This document shows, piece by piece, positions 37,429 through 47,876 of a stretch of 64,000 nucleotides of DNA. The first letter of the stretch is position 1, and each line of letters begins with the position of its first letter. This stretch comes from Streptococcus sp. DTU_2020_1001019_1_SI_AUS_MUR_006. GTDB lineage: Bacteria > Bacillota > Bacilli > Lactobacillales > Streptococcaceae. A model generated the notes under the pieces. It was not told where the DNA came from. It saw only the letters and a program-made list of their open reading frames with translations, and did no database searches. The translations under genes were made by a program, and so were the position numbers. The DNA lies in NCBI RefSeq assembly GCF_032340315.1, contig NZ_CP135436.1, positions 1,571,501 to 1,635,500 of the forward strand, given 5' to 3'.

Positions 37429-38289
37429 TTATTTTACTTTTTTAGCCAACATGGTTGCAAAGCGTAGTTGGATACGATTGCCATTTTCGTCACGACGGTG
37501 TAAATGACCAGGGTTTTCATTGTACTTCACTAACTCCCAATCCTTGTAGTAATTGGCCAATTCTCCCTCTTTAAAGGTGAATGGGAAGTTCACTGAGCAA
37601 GGATAATCCTCCGTGTCCATGGCACAAACGATAAGATTATAGCCACCGATAGAGGTTTGTTCTTGCATGTTTTGGATAATAGCAGGAATACGTTCTGCTT
37701 GTAAAAACATGAGCACAACCGTTGATACGATAAAATCGTAAGTTTGGCCTATGCTAGCTGAATTGATGTCGTAGAGACCAACAGGCATTTCTAAATCTTC
37801 TTGCTCTACGATACTTTGCAAAATTTCAAGGGATAGCTCATTTTGGTCAACTGCTGTAACATCAAATCCATGTTGAGCGAGAAAGAGGGCATTTCTTCCT
37901 TGACCACATCCTAGATCCAGTGCCTTACATGGCTTGACCGTCTGCATAGCTTCTAAGACTTCCGAATGGACTGGATTGGTATTGTATTTCTTTGGGAAAT
38001 AATCCTCTGGTTTACAATAAAATTCCAGATACCATTCTACATCATCTGTGGCAGCTTCTACTCTGTGCCAGGCTTGAGGTTGTGCCATAGGATTATCAGC
38101 ACCTGCTTCAAAGAGGTTCTCAGCTATAACTTCCCCCTCCTCAGTCAATTCAATAAACTTAAGAGCCCCTTTTAATACGGTAATCTTGCCCCAGGTTCCG
38201 ACCTTAGTATTGTGTTTTCTTTGAACAGCCTCTGGCATGGTGTTTTTATTCCAGACAGGCATGCGTTTATAGGCAACTAGTTTTTCCAT
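37429..38289 (-). CDS. tehB: SAM-dependent methyltransferase TehB
   Basis: A 286-residue long form of TehB with an N-terminal cupin-like domain (about 1-85; KRMPVWNKNTMPEAVQRKHN) and a C-terminal methyltransferase (ALDLGCGQGRNALFLAQHGF). TehB methylates tellurite or selenite in other bacteria, though the physiological substrate is uncertain. It lies 14 bp after smpB. Confidence 0.92.
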   Translation of the reverse strand: MEKLVAYKRMPVWNKNTMPEAVQRKHNTKVGTWGKITVLKGALKFIELTEEGEVIAENLFEAGADNPMAQPQAWHRVEAATDDVEWYLEFYCKPEDYFPKKYNTNPVHSEVLEAMQTVKPCKALDLGCGQGRNALFLAQHGFDVTAVDQNELSLEILQSIVEQEDLEMPVGLYDINSASIGQTYDFIVSTVVLMFLQAERIPAIIQNMQEQTSIGGYNLIVCAMDTEDYPCSVNFPFTFKEGELANYYKDWELVKYNENPGHLHRRDENGNRIQLRFATMLAKKVK

Positions 38290-38303
38290 TTACTTCACTC
38301 TTT

Positions 38304-38771
38304 CTATCGATGGTTAACTGCTTTCATAACACGCGCGATATCGCGATCTTGCTCACGACGTTTGATTGACTCACGTTTATCATAGTCATGTTTTCCTTTA
38401 GCAAGCCCTAAAAGAAGCTTGGCATAGCCGTCTTTGATATAGACTTTAAGAGGAACCAGCGTCATCCCCGTTCCTTTTGTTTCCTGCTCTAACTTCTGGA
38501 TTTGCTTTTTATGAAGGAGAAGTTTACGACGACGTTCTGGTTCCTGATTCCAGATATTGCCTTCCTCATAAGGAGCGATATGGACATTGCTCAGCCAAAC
38601 TTCCCCATTCTTAACCTGAGCAAACCCATCTTTCAGATTGATGCGGGCTGCTCGAACACTCTTGATTTCTGTACCAGTTAGAACCATTCCTGCTTCTAGC
38701 GTATCTACGATAGTATAGTCGTGGTGCGCTTTTTTATTTTGCGCGACGACCTTTCCCTCGCCCTTTGCCAT
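38304..38771 (-). CDS. smpB: SsrA-binding protein SmpB
   Basis: A 155-residue tmRNA-binding protein for rescue of stalled ribosomes. Typical sequences are [37 protein letters not shown] and the C-terminal basic helix [20 protein letters not shown]. Its first 38 bp overlap the end of rnr, a pairing found widely because RNase R degrades tmRNA-tagged messages. Confidence 0.97.
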   Translation of the reverse strand: MAKGEGKVVAQNKKAHHDYTIVDTLEAGMVLTGTEIKSVRAARINLKDGFAQVKNGEVWLSNVHIAPYEEGNIWNQEPERRRKLLLHKKQIQKLEQETKGTGMTLVPLKVYIKDGYAKLLLGLAKGKHDYDKRESIKRREQDRDIARVMKAVNHR

Positions 38772-41076
38772 GCTTAGCTCCTTTCTTTGCTACTTCTTTG
38801 TAAAAAGGTTTCTTGCTTTTTTTCTTTTTGTCCTTCGAAGAATGCTTACGCTTATCATTTGAGCGGCTAGTTTTTCTCTTGTCTTCTTTCTTATCCGAAC
38901 GACGACCTCTATCCTTACGGCCAGACTGTTTCAACCCCTTCTCAATCACATCAAATTCGCTTGGAATAAAGCTGAAATCAATCTCGCCAGTCATCTTATC
39001 GGCTCTTTCGACACGAATGCGTATCTGTTGTCCCACACGGAAGGTTGTCCCTGATTTCTCTCCACGAAGAGTCAAATCACGTTCATTGAAATGGTAAAAC
39101 TCAGGAAGATTTGTAATGTGAATCAAGCCTTCAACTGTATTTGGTAATTCAACAAAAAGACCAAACTTGACGATACTTGAAACGACTGCATCATACTCTT
39201 CACCCACAAACTCTTCCATGTATTCAGCTTTTTTCATGGCTTCAACTTCACGCTCTGCCTCAATAGCTCTGCGCTCACGATTAGAAGACTGGGTCGCAAT
39301 CTCTGGAATAACCTGTTCAAAATGCTCCGCCACTTCCTTAGAACGTCCATAGTCACGAATCATACGGTGAACCAAGAGGTCCGGATAACGGCGAATCGGA
39401 CTGGTAAAGTGTGTGTAATAGTCCGCTGCTAGGCCATAGTGACCATGGTTATGCTCAGAATAACGAGCCTGCTGCATGGAACGCAGAAGCATCATAGAGA
39501 GAACATCCGCATAAGGCTCACCCTCAACAACACGCATGATGTCTTGGAGTGCTTCCTGGCTAATCTCACTCGCAGTTCCATAGATTCGTAATCCAAAGCT
39601 AGAAGCGTAATCAATAAACTTTTGAACTTTTTCAGCTTTAGGTTCCTCATGGATACGATAGATGAAAGGTAAATCAAGTTTGCTAAAATGCTCAGCAACT
39701 GTTTCATTTGCAATCAGCATAAAGGACTCAATCATACGTTCTGCAGTACCGCGATGACGAAGAACAATATCTACTGGTTTCCCTTGCTTGTCAACCAAGA
39801 TTTTAGCTTCATTGGTATCAAAATTAAGAGCTCCACGCTTAATCCGCATACCTTCAAGAATTTCATGAAGCTTGGCCATAAGTTCGATACTAGGAACAAT
39901 TTTCTTATACTCTTGTCTCTTCTTCTCGTCACCAGCTAAAATGTCATTGACATCACTATAGGTCATTCGGAAACTTGTCTTGATAACTGTCTGCGTAATC
40001 GTATAATTACGAACACGGCCATTTTTATCAATCTCCATAATAGCCGATTGGGTCAAGCGGTCCACTTGAGGATTAAGAGAACAGATGCCGTTTGAAAGAC
40101 GCTCAGGCAGCATTGGAACTACACGATCTGTCACATAAACAGAAGTCGCACGATTGAGGGCTTCCTTATCAAGGGCAGAACCTTCCGTTACATAATATGA
40201 AACATCCGCGATATGAACTCCTAGTTCGATATTTCCATTTTTTAATGGTTTGATATGAACTGCGTCATCCAAGTCTTTTGCATCAGCTCCATCAATGGTA
40301 AAGGTAATTTCATCTCTCAGGTCCAATCGTCCTTCCATATCTTTTTGAGAAGGAGCATCTGGTACATTTTCCGCTTCTTTGAGAACAGCTTCTGGAAACT
40401 CGGATACAATGTCCATTGATTCCAAGACCTCGAGGACATCAATCCCTACATCCGTTGAATGTCCGACAACATCTAAGACACTCGCCACAAAGAAGTCGTG
40501 TTTCTTACTTGGATACTTATCGATAAAGACCTTGAGAACTTCTGTCCCTTCCAGTTTGAGAGATGGCTTTTTCACATAAATCGGTTGTATAATCTTTTGA
40601 TTTTTAGAACGGATATAACCCGCATACTTTGGTTTCTCTTCATCAAGAATAATTTGCCCGACAACTGTCGTGAAACTGTGTTCTAAAATATCGATAATCT
40701 TTGCTTCTGCAGCAGTTCCTTTCTGTCGGTCTGCAACCTTCTTAATGACAATTTCAACAGTATCGCCATCAATGGCATAGTTAACATCACTTTTTCCAAC
40801 AAAAAGATCGTCTTCTTCGCCTTCAAGACTCACAAAACCGAAACCATTTTTATGGGCATGGAAAATTCCTTTTAGGGTAATCTCATGTTTTTTCTTCTGG
40901 TCTAGGGTTAAACTACCATCTTCTTCAAAGCGAATCTGGTGCTTACGTTCCATCAAGGAAAGGGTTTTGATTAACTCACGGAAGTCCTTAGAACCATCCT
41001 TTCCGAGAGCTTGAGCCAAATCATTTACTGTGCCCCGCCCCTTTTCTTGTAAATATTCTTTTATTCTATCTTTCAT
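38734..41076 (-). CDS. rnr: Ribonuclease R
   Basis: A 780-residue 3'-5' exoribonuclease of the RNB family. An N-terminal winged helix and cold-shock domains are followed by the RNB core with [11 protein letters not shown] and [14 protein letters not shown], an S1 domain (about 625-705) and a long Lys/Arg-rich tail (about 715-780). It degrades structured RNA and works with SmpB/tmRNA. Confidence 0.96.
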   Translation of the reverse strand: MKDRIKEYLQEKGRGTVNDLAQALGKDGSKDFRELIKTLSLMERKHQIRFEEDGSLTLDQKKKHEITLKGIFHAHKNGFGFVSLEGEEDDLFVGKSDVNYAIDGDTVEIVIKKVADRQKGTAAEAKIIDILEHSFTTVVGQIILDEEKPKYAGYIRSKNQKIIQPIYVKKPSLKLEGTEVLKVFIDKYPSKKHDFFVASVLDVVGHSTDVGIDVLEVLESMDIVSEFPEAVLKEAENVPDAPSQKDMEGRLDLRDEITFTIDGADAKDLDDAVHIKPLKNGNIELGVHIADVSYYVTEGSALDKEALNRATSVYVTDRVVPMLPERLSNGICSLNPQVDRLTQSAIMEIDKNGRVRNYTITQTVIKTSFRMTYSDVNDILAGDEKKRQEYKKIVPSIELMAKLHEILEGMRIKRGALNFDTNEAKILVDKQGKPVDIVLRHRGTAERMIESFMLIANETVAEHFSKLDLPFIYRIHEEPKAEKVQKFIDYASSFGLRIYGTASEISQEALQDIMRVVEGEPYADVLSMMLLRSMQQARYSEHNHGHYGLAADYYTHFTSPIRRYPDLLVHRMIRDYGRSKEVAEHFEQVIPEIATQSSNRERRAIEAEREVEAMKKAEYMEEFVGEEYDAVVSSIVKFGLFVELPNTVEGLIHITNLPEFYHFNERDLTLRGEKSGTTFRVGQQIRIRVERADKMTGEIDFSFIPSEFDVIEKGLKQSGRKDRGRRSDKKEDKRKTSRSNDKRKHSSKDKKKKSKKPFYKEVAKKGAKHGKGRGKGRRAK

Positions 41077-41146
41077 GTTTTCTTTCTAGATTTTTTATTT
41101 TCATTTTGAACTATAACTTAGGTGTGACCACTTTTAAAAATAAAAA

Positions 41147-41163
41147 TAGGCAAAGACCTAGTC
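41147..41163 (-). terminator. Weak terminator between secG and rnr
   Basis: Short stem TAGG(T)C / G(C)CTA followed on the minus strand by TTTTTATTTTT. Probably only partly effective. Confidence 0.5.
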
Positions 41164-41178
41164 CCGCCCATTATTTTC

Positions 41179-41412
41179 TTATCTACTTGATAATACCGTC
41201 AATGCTAAGGCAATGGCTAGCCAGAAAAAGACTAAAATTCCTGTCAAACGTTGCATCACAGCTTCAAAACCGCGCGCTTTGCTACGTTCAAACAAATCAC
41301 CTGCACTGGCATCAAATACATTGCTAGATTGGTTTTTAGTTGGTTGCATAAAAATTGCAATCACAATCACAACAGATAATACTAATAGAATGGTTAATAA
41401 TAGGTTATACAT
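41179..41412 (-). CDS. secG: Preprotein translocase subunit SecG
   Basis: A 77-residue membrane protein with two hydrophobic helices (about 1-22 and 53-74) separated by a loop with the family segment NVFDASAGDLFERSKARGFE. It is part of the SecYEG channel. It follows rpmG by 40 bp. Confidence 0.93.
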   Translation of the reverse strand: MYNLLLTILLVLSVVIVIAIFMQPTKNQSSNVFDASAGDLFERSKARGFEAVMQRLTGILVFFWLAIALALTVLSSR

Positions 41413-41451
41413 ATCAAACTCCTTAAAATCCCTATTATTCTACCATAATTT

Positions 41452-41601
41452 CTACTTAGATTCAAGATGTAGAGTCACTTTTCTTTCTTTAGGACAATAC
41501 TTTAAGACCTCAATCTTGTCTGGATGGGTTTTGGAGTTCTTACTGGTTAGATAATTGATGCTGCCACAAGAGGAGCATTTGAGATTGATTTTTACTCGCA
41601 C
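41452..41601 (-). CDS. rpmG: 50S ribosomal protein L33
   Basis: A 49-residue L33 ([20 protein letters not shown]). It starts with GTG whose first base is the last base of the pmrA stop codon (TAGTG), so translation is coupled. Zinc ligands are Cys9, Cys12 and Cys36; the usual fourth cysteine is replaced in CPKERK, so zinc binding may be altered. Several streptococci carry more than one rpmG. Confidence 0.92.
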
Positions 41602-42800
41602 TAGATTTCCTTCACTTTTAATAATGTTCTAAATTGGATAAGATTAAATAAACAACTGAGAGCTACACAAAGAGCTGTTGCATAAAATACTGAGTGATAG
41701 CCAAATTGTCCCGCTACTACTGATCCTGCTAAGGGACCTATCACTCCTCCTAGATAAAAGAAGACTTGATTAAAGGCAAATACCCTTGAAATGCCAACTT
41801 TAGGAGTCATTTTGCTTAGGAGAGCATTGACACCAGGGATCAGAGCTCCTGTCCCCAGACCAAATAGAAAACGATAGAAGCCTAATTGGAATGGGCTAGT
41901 CGCATTTGCACATAATAGATATATGAAAACTGAATATACCTGAGCTACGACAAGGAGTCGATGATTGCCCACTTTATCACCTAATTTACCCATGATACCT
42001 GCACTCATCATACTTGAAAATCCCATGCTGGATACAATCAAACCAGAGACAAAGAGAAGATTCTCTTTCTGTCCAAGGTCTCGTACATACAGGGCAAGGA
42101 TGGGACCAATAGATTGGGCAGCAAATTGAATCACAAAGCTAGTTAGAAATAAATTTATCAGGAGAAAAGGATATTTAACAGAAGTAAAGAGCTCTCTTGT
42201 AGGGAGTGCTTTTTCTTTTGGCACTGGTTGAAAGTTTTCTTTGATAAAAAGAATGGTTAAGATAGCTGCCAAGAACAGGAAACTACCAACCAATAAAAAG
42301 ACATTCCGAATGCCAAAAATTTCGGCAATGAAACCACCGACAAAGGGACCAGTCAAAGTTCCAGCGACAACACCAGTTGATAAAGTCCCTAGAGCGTATC
42401 CTGACCTATCTTTGGGGACTTGACTAGCAATTAAAGCTGTCGCATTGGGTACAAATCCTGTAAAAACTCCATTAAGAAACCTTAAGAACAAGAGCCAGAA
42501 AACATTTGGAACAAAGGCCAGACCTCCCATAGTAATAGTCATGGCTAGCCCTGCACGAATCATCATGGGTTTTCGACCATACTTGTCTGCTAAGATACCC
42601 CAAATTGGTGATACAAAGGCTGCAGAAATGGCTGAGACTGATATAGCTAAACCTGAATAAAAGGCAACTTGATCTCCTTCAATTCCTAACTGTTCGACAA
42701 AAATAGGCATGAAAGGAACAACGAGAGAAATGCTAGCTCCTGTTAAAAAACAACCAAACCAAGCAATACGAAGATTATCCTTCCAACTAATCTCTTGCAT
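41601..42800 (-). CDS. pmrA: MFS multidrug efflux transporter PmrA
   Basis: A 399-residue 12-helix major facilitator of the drug:H+ antiporter type. [18 protein letters not shown] is the MFS motif between helices 2 and 3, and [18 protein letters not shown] is the antiporter motif C region. The pneumococcal homologue exports fluoroquinolones and dyes. The start at 42800 was chosen because GGAGG lies 8 nt upstream, inside the coaE end; two earlier ATGs are too close to it. Confidence 0.93.
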
Positions 42801-43392
42801 GAGCATCGCCTCCTTCAAGTAAAGTCACTACTTGACTCAAAAGCTGCTCTCGACTGCCATTATTGTCTAATATATAAGTAGCAAATTTCTTCTTTTCTTC
42901 TAAAGGCCACTGTGAAGCTAAACGAGTTTCAGCTGACTCTTTGGATAACTGATCACGGTTCATTAAGCGATCCAGCTGGGTATCTCGCCTTACATAAACT
43001 AGCCAAGTTTCATCGAACCATGAAGCATAGTCCTGTTCAAAAAGCAATGGAATATCCATGAAAAATACGTCATCAGTCTGAGATAACTTGTCTCTCAAAG
43101 AGCCCAATTCTTCACGAATAATTTGTCCTTGAGTCTGTTTAGACCATTCTCTCTCCTCAGAGTTAGAAAAGATCAGACTGGCAAGTAATGGTCGATTCAG
43201 TTCCCCATCTTCTAGAAGGACTTTTTCACCGAAATACTCTACTAAAATCTGAAAAAGGCGACCACCAGGTTTTTGAAGTTGGTGAACAAGCGCATCCGCA
43301 TCTACCACTTCAAACCCTTTTTGTCTTAGAAAATTTGTGACGGTGGACTTCCCGGATGCAATACCACCAGTGATTCCAATAATTTTTCCCAT
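42787..43392 (-). CDS. coaE: Dephospho-CoA kinase
   Basis: A 201-residue kinase for the last step of coenzyme A synthesis. The P-loop is GITGGIASGKST (about residues 5-16), followed by VVDADALVHQLQKPGG and the lid region with RDQLSKESAETRLASQWPL. Its ATG overlaps the mutM stop (TGATG), and the ribosome-binding site AAAGGAG is inside mutM. It overlaps pmrA by 14 bp. Confidence 0.95.
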   Translation of the reverse strand: MGKIIGITGGIASGKSTVTNFLRQKGFEVVDADALVHQLQKPGGRLFQILVEYFGEKVLLEDGELNRPLLASLIFSNSEEREWSKQTQGQIIREELGSLRDKLSQTDDVFFMDIPLLFEQDYASWFDETWLVYVRRDTQLDRLMNRDQLSKESAETRLASQWPLEEKKKFATYILDNNGSREQLLSQVVTLLEGGDAHARD

Positions 43393-44216
43393 CACTTTCT
43401 CCTTTGACATTTTGGGCAAAAATGGGTTCCACGACCACCGAGTTGAATTTTTTCGATAATGGATCCACAACGTGAACAAGCTTGTCCAGCTTTATCATAG
43501 ACTTGATGAAACTCTTGCATGGTCCCATCTTCGCCAAATGCATTGGTATAGGTGCGAATGGTTGAACCGCCTTTCTCGACAGCCTGCCCCAAGACTTCAA
43601 TGGTTTGATCATGGACTTTTCTAGCCTCTTGAGCAGTTAAACTGTTAGAAAGTCTAGAAGGGTGAACCTTGGCCCTCCAGAGTACTTCGTCTACATAAAT
43701 GTTTCCCAATCCTGCAACTAGCGTCTGGTCAAGTAAATGAGATTTAATAGGTTTTTTTGACCTTTTCAAGGCTCGTTTAAATCTTCCTAAATCAAAATCC
43801 TGTTCAGTAGGTTCCGGTCCAAGCTTTTTAGATACAAAGTAAGCATCTAAGAGTTCAGGAGCAAGCAATTCCATAGTTCCAAACTTGCGGACATCCTCAT
43901 AAACAAGAGTTCCACCATCTTCAAAATGAATCAAAACATGGGCATGCTTACGTTCAGGGACTTGACCTGGATAATAAAAATACTTGCCTTCCATCCGTAG
44001 ATGAGAAATCAAGACCTTGTCTGTTAGATAGAAAAGTAAATATTTACCACGGTGCCCCATAGATTTAACAACTTGACCAGGCAATTCTTTCTGAAACTGA
44101 TCCAAATCTGTCTTAATCATCTTGGGATAACGAATATCAATGCTTGTAATCTTCTTCCCCAGAATCAATTTTTCCAAGCCACGACGAACTGTCTCGACCT
44201 CAGGTAATTCAGGCAT
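43392..44216 (-). CDS. mutM: Formamidopyrimidine-DNA glycosylase
   Basis: A 274-residue base-excision repair enzyme for 8-oxoguanine. The start at 44216 gives the required MPELPEVET N-terminus, where Pro2 is the nucleophile and Glu3 the acid; AAGGAGGAGCT precedes it. The C-terminal zinc finger has CSRC and CPKC. It is part of the era-mutM-coaE-pmrA string. Confidence 0.96.
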   Translation of the reverse strand: MPELPEVETVRRGLEKLILGKKITSIDIRYPKMIKTDLDQFQKELPGQVVKSMGHRGKYLLFYLTDKVLISHLRMEGKYFYYPGQVPERKHAHVLIHFEDGGTLVYEDVRKFGTMELLAPELLDAYFVSKKLGPEPTEQDFDLGRFKRALKRSKKPIKSHLLDQTLVAGLGNIYVDEVLWRAKVHPSRLSNSLTAQEARKVHDQTIEVLGQAVEKGGSTIRTYTNAFGEDGTMQEFHQVYDKAGQACSRCGSIIEKIQLGGRGTHFCPKCQRRK

Positions 44217-44236
44217 AGCTCCTCCTTCTCTAAAAA

Positions 44237-44266
44237 CAAGAAGCAGGCTACTGCCCACCTCTTCTT
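44237..44266 (-). terminator. Terminator/attenuator overlapping the era stop
   Basis: Minus strand AAGAAGAGGTGGGC...GCCTGCTTCTT followed by GTTTTTAG. It may reduce transcription from era into mutM. Confidence 0.7.
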
Positions 44267-45164
44267 AATATTCTTTTTCGTTATAGCCAAAGTCAGCCAA
44301 ATCTAGCTTTTTATCGCGCCAGTTTTTCTTAACTTTGATCCATGTTTCTAGGAAGACCTTGTCTCCTAGCATGAGCTCAATATCACGACGAGCCATAGTC
44401 CCAATTTTCTTGAGCATGGCACCACCTTTACCGATGACAATCCCTTTTTGGCTGTCACGTTCGACCATGATAGTTGCTCGGATATGAACCTTGTCTGTAT
44501 CCTCGTCTCGTTTCATAGAGTCCACCACTACTGCAACTGAGTGTGGGATTTCTTCACGAGTTAAGTGTAAGACCTTTTCACGAATCATCTCAGAAACCAA
44601 GAATCGTTCTGGATGGTCAGTAATTTGATCCGCAGGGAAATATTGGAAACCTTCCTCAAGATTTTCACTTAGAATATCGACTAGACGAGACACGTTATTT
44701 CCCTGAAGAGCTGAAATAGGAACAATTTCCTTAAAGTCCATCTGATTACGGAAATCATCAATTTGAGCCAAAAGTTGATCTGGGTGAACCTTGTCAATCT
44801 TATTGACCACCAAAATTACAGGAACTTTAGCAGCTTTAAGACGCTCGATAATCATATCATCACCCTTACCTCGAGCCTCATCTGCTGGCACCATAAAGAG
44901 AACGGTATCCACTTCTCGAAGGGTGCTATAGGCCGACTCTACCATGAAGTCTCCAAGCGCTGTCTTTGGTTTGTGAATTCCTGGGGTATCGATAAAGACG
45001 ATCTGTTCCTTATCCGTCGTATAAATCCCCATAATCTTATTTCGCGTTGTCTGCGCCTTATCACTCATGATAGCAATCTTTTGCCCCATAACGTGATTCA
45101 AAAAAGTTGACTTCCCTACATTTGGTCGCCCTAAAATGGCTACAAATCCTGATTTAAATGTCAT
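44265..45164 (-). CDS. era: GTPase Era
   Basis: A 299-residue essential GTPase for 30S assembly. The G domain has [18 protein letters not shown] and NKIDKVHP. The C-terminal KH domain has [13 protein letters not shown], binding the 16S rRNA 3' end. It lies 16 bp after dgkA in the ybeY-dgkA-era unit. Confidence 0.97.
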   Translation of the reverse strand: MTFKSGFVAILGRPNVGKSTFLNHVMGQKIAIMSDKAQTTRNKIMGIYTTDKEQIVFIDTPGIHKPKTALGDFMVESAYSTLREVDTVLFMVPADEARGKGDDMIIERLKAAKVPVILVVNKIDKVHPDQLLAQIDDFRNQMDFKEIVPISALQGNNVSRLVDILSENLEEGFQYFPADQITDHPERFLVSEMIREKVLHLTREEIPHSVAVVVDSMKRDEDTDKVHIRATIMVERDSQKGIVIGKGGAMLKKIGTMARRDIELMLGDKVFLETWIKVKKNWRDKKLDLADFGYNEKEY

Positions 45165-45180
45165 AATTTCCTCTTACTGT

Positions 45181-45576
45181 TTAAAATAATAAATCCCAAA
45201 TCCGTGGGAGAAAGATGAGTGCACCTGTCAAAGCGGCAAAAAGAGAGACTACAAGTACGGCTCCAGCCGCCATGTCTTTAGCTTTTTTTGCCAACATAGA
45301 AAAGTGATAGTGACTAGCCAAATCTACTACATTTTCAATAGCTGAATTAATAATCTCAAAAGCTACTACCATGAAAATGCTCAAAAGTAGAAATAACCAT
45401 TCGATTCGTGACACCTGAAAAACAAAACCTGCAAGTACAACTATTAGAGCCGTCACTGCATGCTTTCTCATGTTACGTTCTTCCTTAATCGCAGTAAAAA
45501 TTCCTGTAATGGCAAATTCTAAACTGGAGATTAGGTCACGATTTTTCCATTTTCGTTTATTGTCTTGTGAGTCCAT
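45181..45576 (-). CDS. dgkA: Undecaprenol/diacylglycerol kinase
   Basis: A 131-residue membrane kinase with three hydrophobic helices and the family motif [13 protein letters not shown]. Gram-positive members phosphorylate undecaprenol for lipid-carrier recycling and affect acid tolerance. Its start overlaps the ybeY end by 20 bp. Confidence 0.93.
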   Translation of the reverse strand: MDSQDNKRKWKNRDLISSLEFAITGIFTAIKEERNMRKHAVTALIVVLAGFVFQVSRIEWLFLLLSIFMVVAFEIINSAIENVVDLASHYHFSMLAKKAKDMAAGAVLVVSLFAALTGALIFLPRIWDLLF

Positions 45577-46054
45577 AGGCTGTCAAAATTTCTTCTTGTA
45601 AACCGAACATCTCCGCTTCTTCTTCGGGAGTGTAGTGATCATAGCCGTTAATGTGTAAAAAGCCGTGCACTGCCAAGAAGCCCATTTCACGTTCAAAACT
45701 ATGACCGTACTCCTCAGCTTGCTCATGTGCCTTATCAATGGAAATGAAAAGCTCACCGATATAAGCATCAAATTCTGACATCATATCTGCCAAGTCGGGA
45801 TCATTTTCCAGATCTTCCTCATCAAAGGCAATCTCTAACTCCGGCTTATATTCAAGACTGATAACATCTGTTGGACGATCGGTATCACGAAACTCTAGAT
45901 TGAGTTCATGGCTTCGTTCGTTGGTCACAAATGTGACCGCCATTTCCTTGTCTTCTTTTCCAATTTTTTTTGCAGCAAATTCTAAAATTTCCTGTGTTTG
46001 TTCTAAAATTTCTTTTGAAACTTGTCCAGTTTCATCTACCATTTCAATATACAT
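45557..46054 (-). CDS. ybeY: Endoribonuclease YbeY
   Basis: A 165-residue zinc-dependent RNase in 16S rRNA maturation and ribosome quality control. The metal motif [11 protein letters not shown] (H-x3-H-x5-H) is near residues 130-140. It is first in the ybeY-dgkA-era unit, with its own extended -10 (TGATATAAT, TATAAT at 46084-46089). Confidence 0.95.
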   Translation of the reverse strand: MYIEMVDETGQVSKEILEQTQEILEFAAKKIGKEDKEMAVTFVTNERSHELNLEFRDTDRPTDVISLEYKPELEIAFDEEDLENDPDLADMMSEFDAYIGELFISIDKAHEQAEEYGHSFEREMGFLAVHGFLHINGYDHYTPEEEAEMFGLQEEILTAYGLTRQ

Positions 46055-46083
46055 GTGCTTCTCGATTCTCTTTACTTGGCTTT

Positions 46084-46128
46084 ATTATATCACATTTCTA
46101 TGATTTTATTCTACCTTTTTGATATAAT
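46084..46128. promoter_or_regulatory. Divergent promoters for ybeY and rqcH
   Basis: The minus-strand TATAAT at 46084-46089 (ybeY) and the plus-strand TATAAT at 46123-46128 (rqcH) are both in TGATATAAT extended form and 33 bp apart. Confidence 0.75.
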
Positions 46129-46158
46129 ACTATGGAATACATTCACGAGGAGAGAACC

Positions 46159-47814
46159 ATGTCATTTGATGGATTTTTTTTACACCACATGGTTGAGGAA
46201 TTGCGAACTGAACTACTAAATGGTCGCATCCAAAAGATAAATCAACCCTTTGACCAAGAATTGGTCCTGCAAATCCGTAGCAATCGTAAAAGTCATCGTT
46301 TGCTCCTGTCTGCCCATCCAGTTTTTGGACGCATCCAGTTAACAGAATCAACATTTGAAAACCCTGCTCAGCCATCTACTTTTATTATGGTATTGAGAAA
46401 GTATCTTCAAGGAGCAGTTATCGAGTCAATCGAGCAGATTGAGAACGACCGTATTGTAGAAATCACAGTTTCCAATAAAAACGAGATTGGGGACCATATC
46501 CAGGCCACTCTCATCATCGAGATTATGGGCAAACACAGTAATATTCTACTTGTAGATAAGTCTAGTCACAAAATCCTTGAAGTTATCAAGCATATCGGTT
46601 TCTCTCAAAATAGCTACCGCACCTTGCTTCCAGGATCAACCTATATCGCTCCACCAAGCACCGAATCTCTCAATCCTTTTACTATCAAGGATGAAAAGCT
46701 CTTTGAAATTCTGCAAACCCAAGAGTTAACTGCTAAAAATCTTCAAAACCTCTTTCAAGGTTTGGGAAGAGATACAGCAACCGAGTTAGAAAGACAACTG
46801 CTTAATGATAAACTAGCCACTTTCCGGCACTTCTTTGGACAAGAAACCAAACCTTGCCTAACAGATAAATCCTTTTCTTGTGTGCCTTTTTCTAGTAAAA
46901 CAGCGGAGAATTTTGACAGTCTTTCACAATTACTTGATGTCTATTACAAGGATAAAGCCGAACGTGACCGTGTGAAACAACAGGCAAGTGAACTCATACG
47001 TCGCGTCGAAAACGAACTACAAAAGAATCGTCAAAAACTAAAGAAACAGGAAAAAGAACTTCTGGCTACCGAAAATGCAGAAGAATTTCGTCAAAAAGGT
47101 GAGTTACTAACCACTTTCCTCCATCAAGTTCCCAATGACCAAGATCAGGTCATTTTAGAAAACTACTACACCAACCAGCCTATCACGATTGCACTTGATA
47201 AGGCATTAACGCCAAACCAAAATGCTCAACGCTACTTCAAACGCTATCAGAAATTAAAAGAAGCTGTTAAATACCTGACTGACCTGATTGAAGAAACCAA
47301 GGCAACCATTCTCTATCTAGAAAGTGTCGAAACGGTACTCAATCAAGCCGGACTCGATGAAATTGCTGAAATTAGAGAAGAATTAATCCAAACAGGATTT
47401 ATCCGCAGAAGACAAAGGGAAAAAATCCAAAAACGACAGAAACCTGAGCAGTATCTAGCTAGTGATGGAAAAACGATCATCTATGTAGGGCGCAATAACC
47501 TACAAAACGAGGAATTGACCTTTAAAATGGCCCGTAAAGAAGAACTCTGGTTCCACGCTAAGGATATCCCTGGAAGTCATGTTGTTATCTCAGGCAATCT
47601 CAATCCGACTGATGAGGTAAAAACAGACGCTGCAGAACTTGCAGCCTACTTCTCTAAGGGACGTCTCTCAAATCTCGTTCAGGTAGATATGATTGAAGTT
47701 AAAAAACTCAACAAACCAACTGGTGGAAAACCTGGTTTTGTCACCTATACTGGACAAAAGACCCTCCGTGTCACACCAGACCCTGAAAAGATTCAGTCCA
47801 TGAAAATCAAATAA
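46159..47814 (+). CDS. rqcH: Rqc2 homologue RqcH (PavA/FbpA fibronectin-binding protein)
   Basis: A 551-residue NEMF-family protein that adds C-terminal alanine tails to stalled nascent chains on 50S subunits. In streptococci it is known as PavA, a fibronectin-binding virulence factor without signal peptide. The NFACT-N domain starts MSFDGFFLHHMVEELRTELL, a central coiled coil follows at about 265-420, and the NFACT-R domain has KEELWFHAKDIPGSHVV. The ATG at 46159 follows GAGGAG. Confidence 0.95.
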   Translation: MSFDGFFLHHMVEELRTELLNGRIQKINQPFDQELVLQIRSNRKSHRLLLSAHPVFGRIQLTESTFENPAQPSTFIMVLRKYLQGAVIESIEQIENDRIVEITVSNKNEIGDHIQATLIIEIMGKHSNILLVDKSSHKILEVIKHIGFSQNSYRTLLPGSTYIAPPSTESLNPFTIKDEKLFEILQTQELTAKNLQNLFQGLGRDTATELERQLLNDKLATFRHFFGQETKPCLTDKSFSCVPFSSKTAENFDSLSQLLDVYYKDKAERDRVKQQASELIRRVENELQKNRQKLKKQEKELLATENAEEFRQKGELLTTFLHQVPNDQDQVILENYYTNQPITIALDKALTPNQNAQRYFKRYQKLKEAVKYLTDLIEETKATILYLESVETVLNQAGLDEIAEIREELIQTGFIRRRQREKIQKRQKPEQYLASDGKTIIYVGRNNLQNEELTFKMARKEELWFHAKDIPGSHVVISGNLNPTDEVKTDAAELAAYFSKGRLSNLVQVDMIEVKKLNKPTGGKPGFVTYTGQKTLRVTPDPEKIQSMKIK

Positions 47815-47876
47815 AGTCTTGTATACTGGTGGGCTGTTACTGCTATAGACTCAAATAAAAATGGGAGGTGTGTTCA

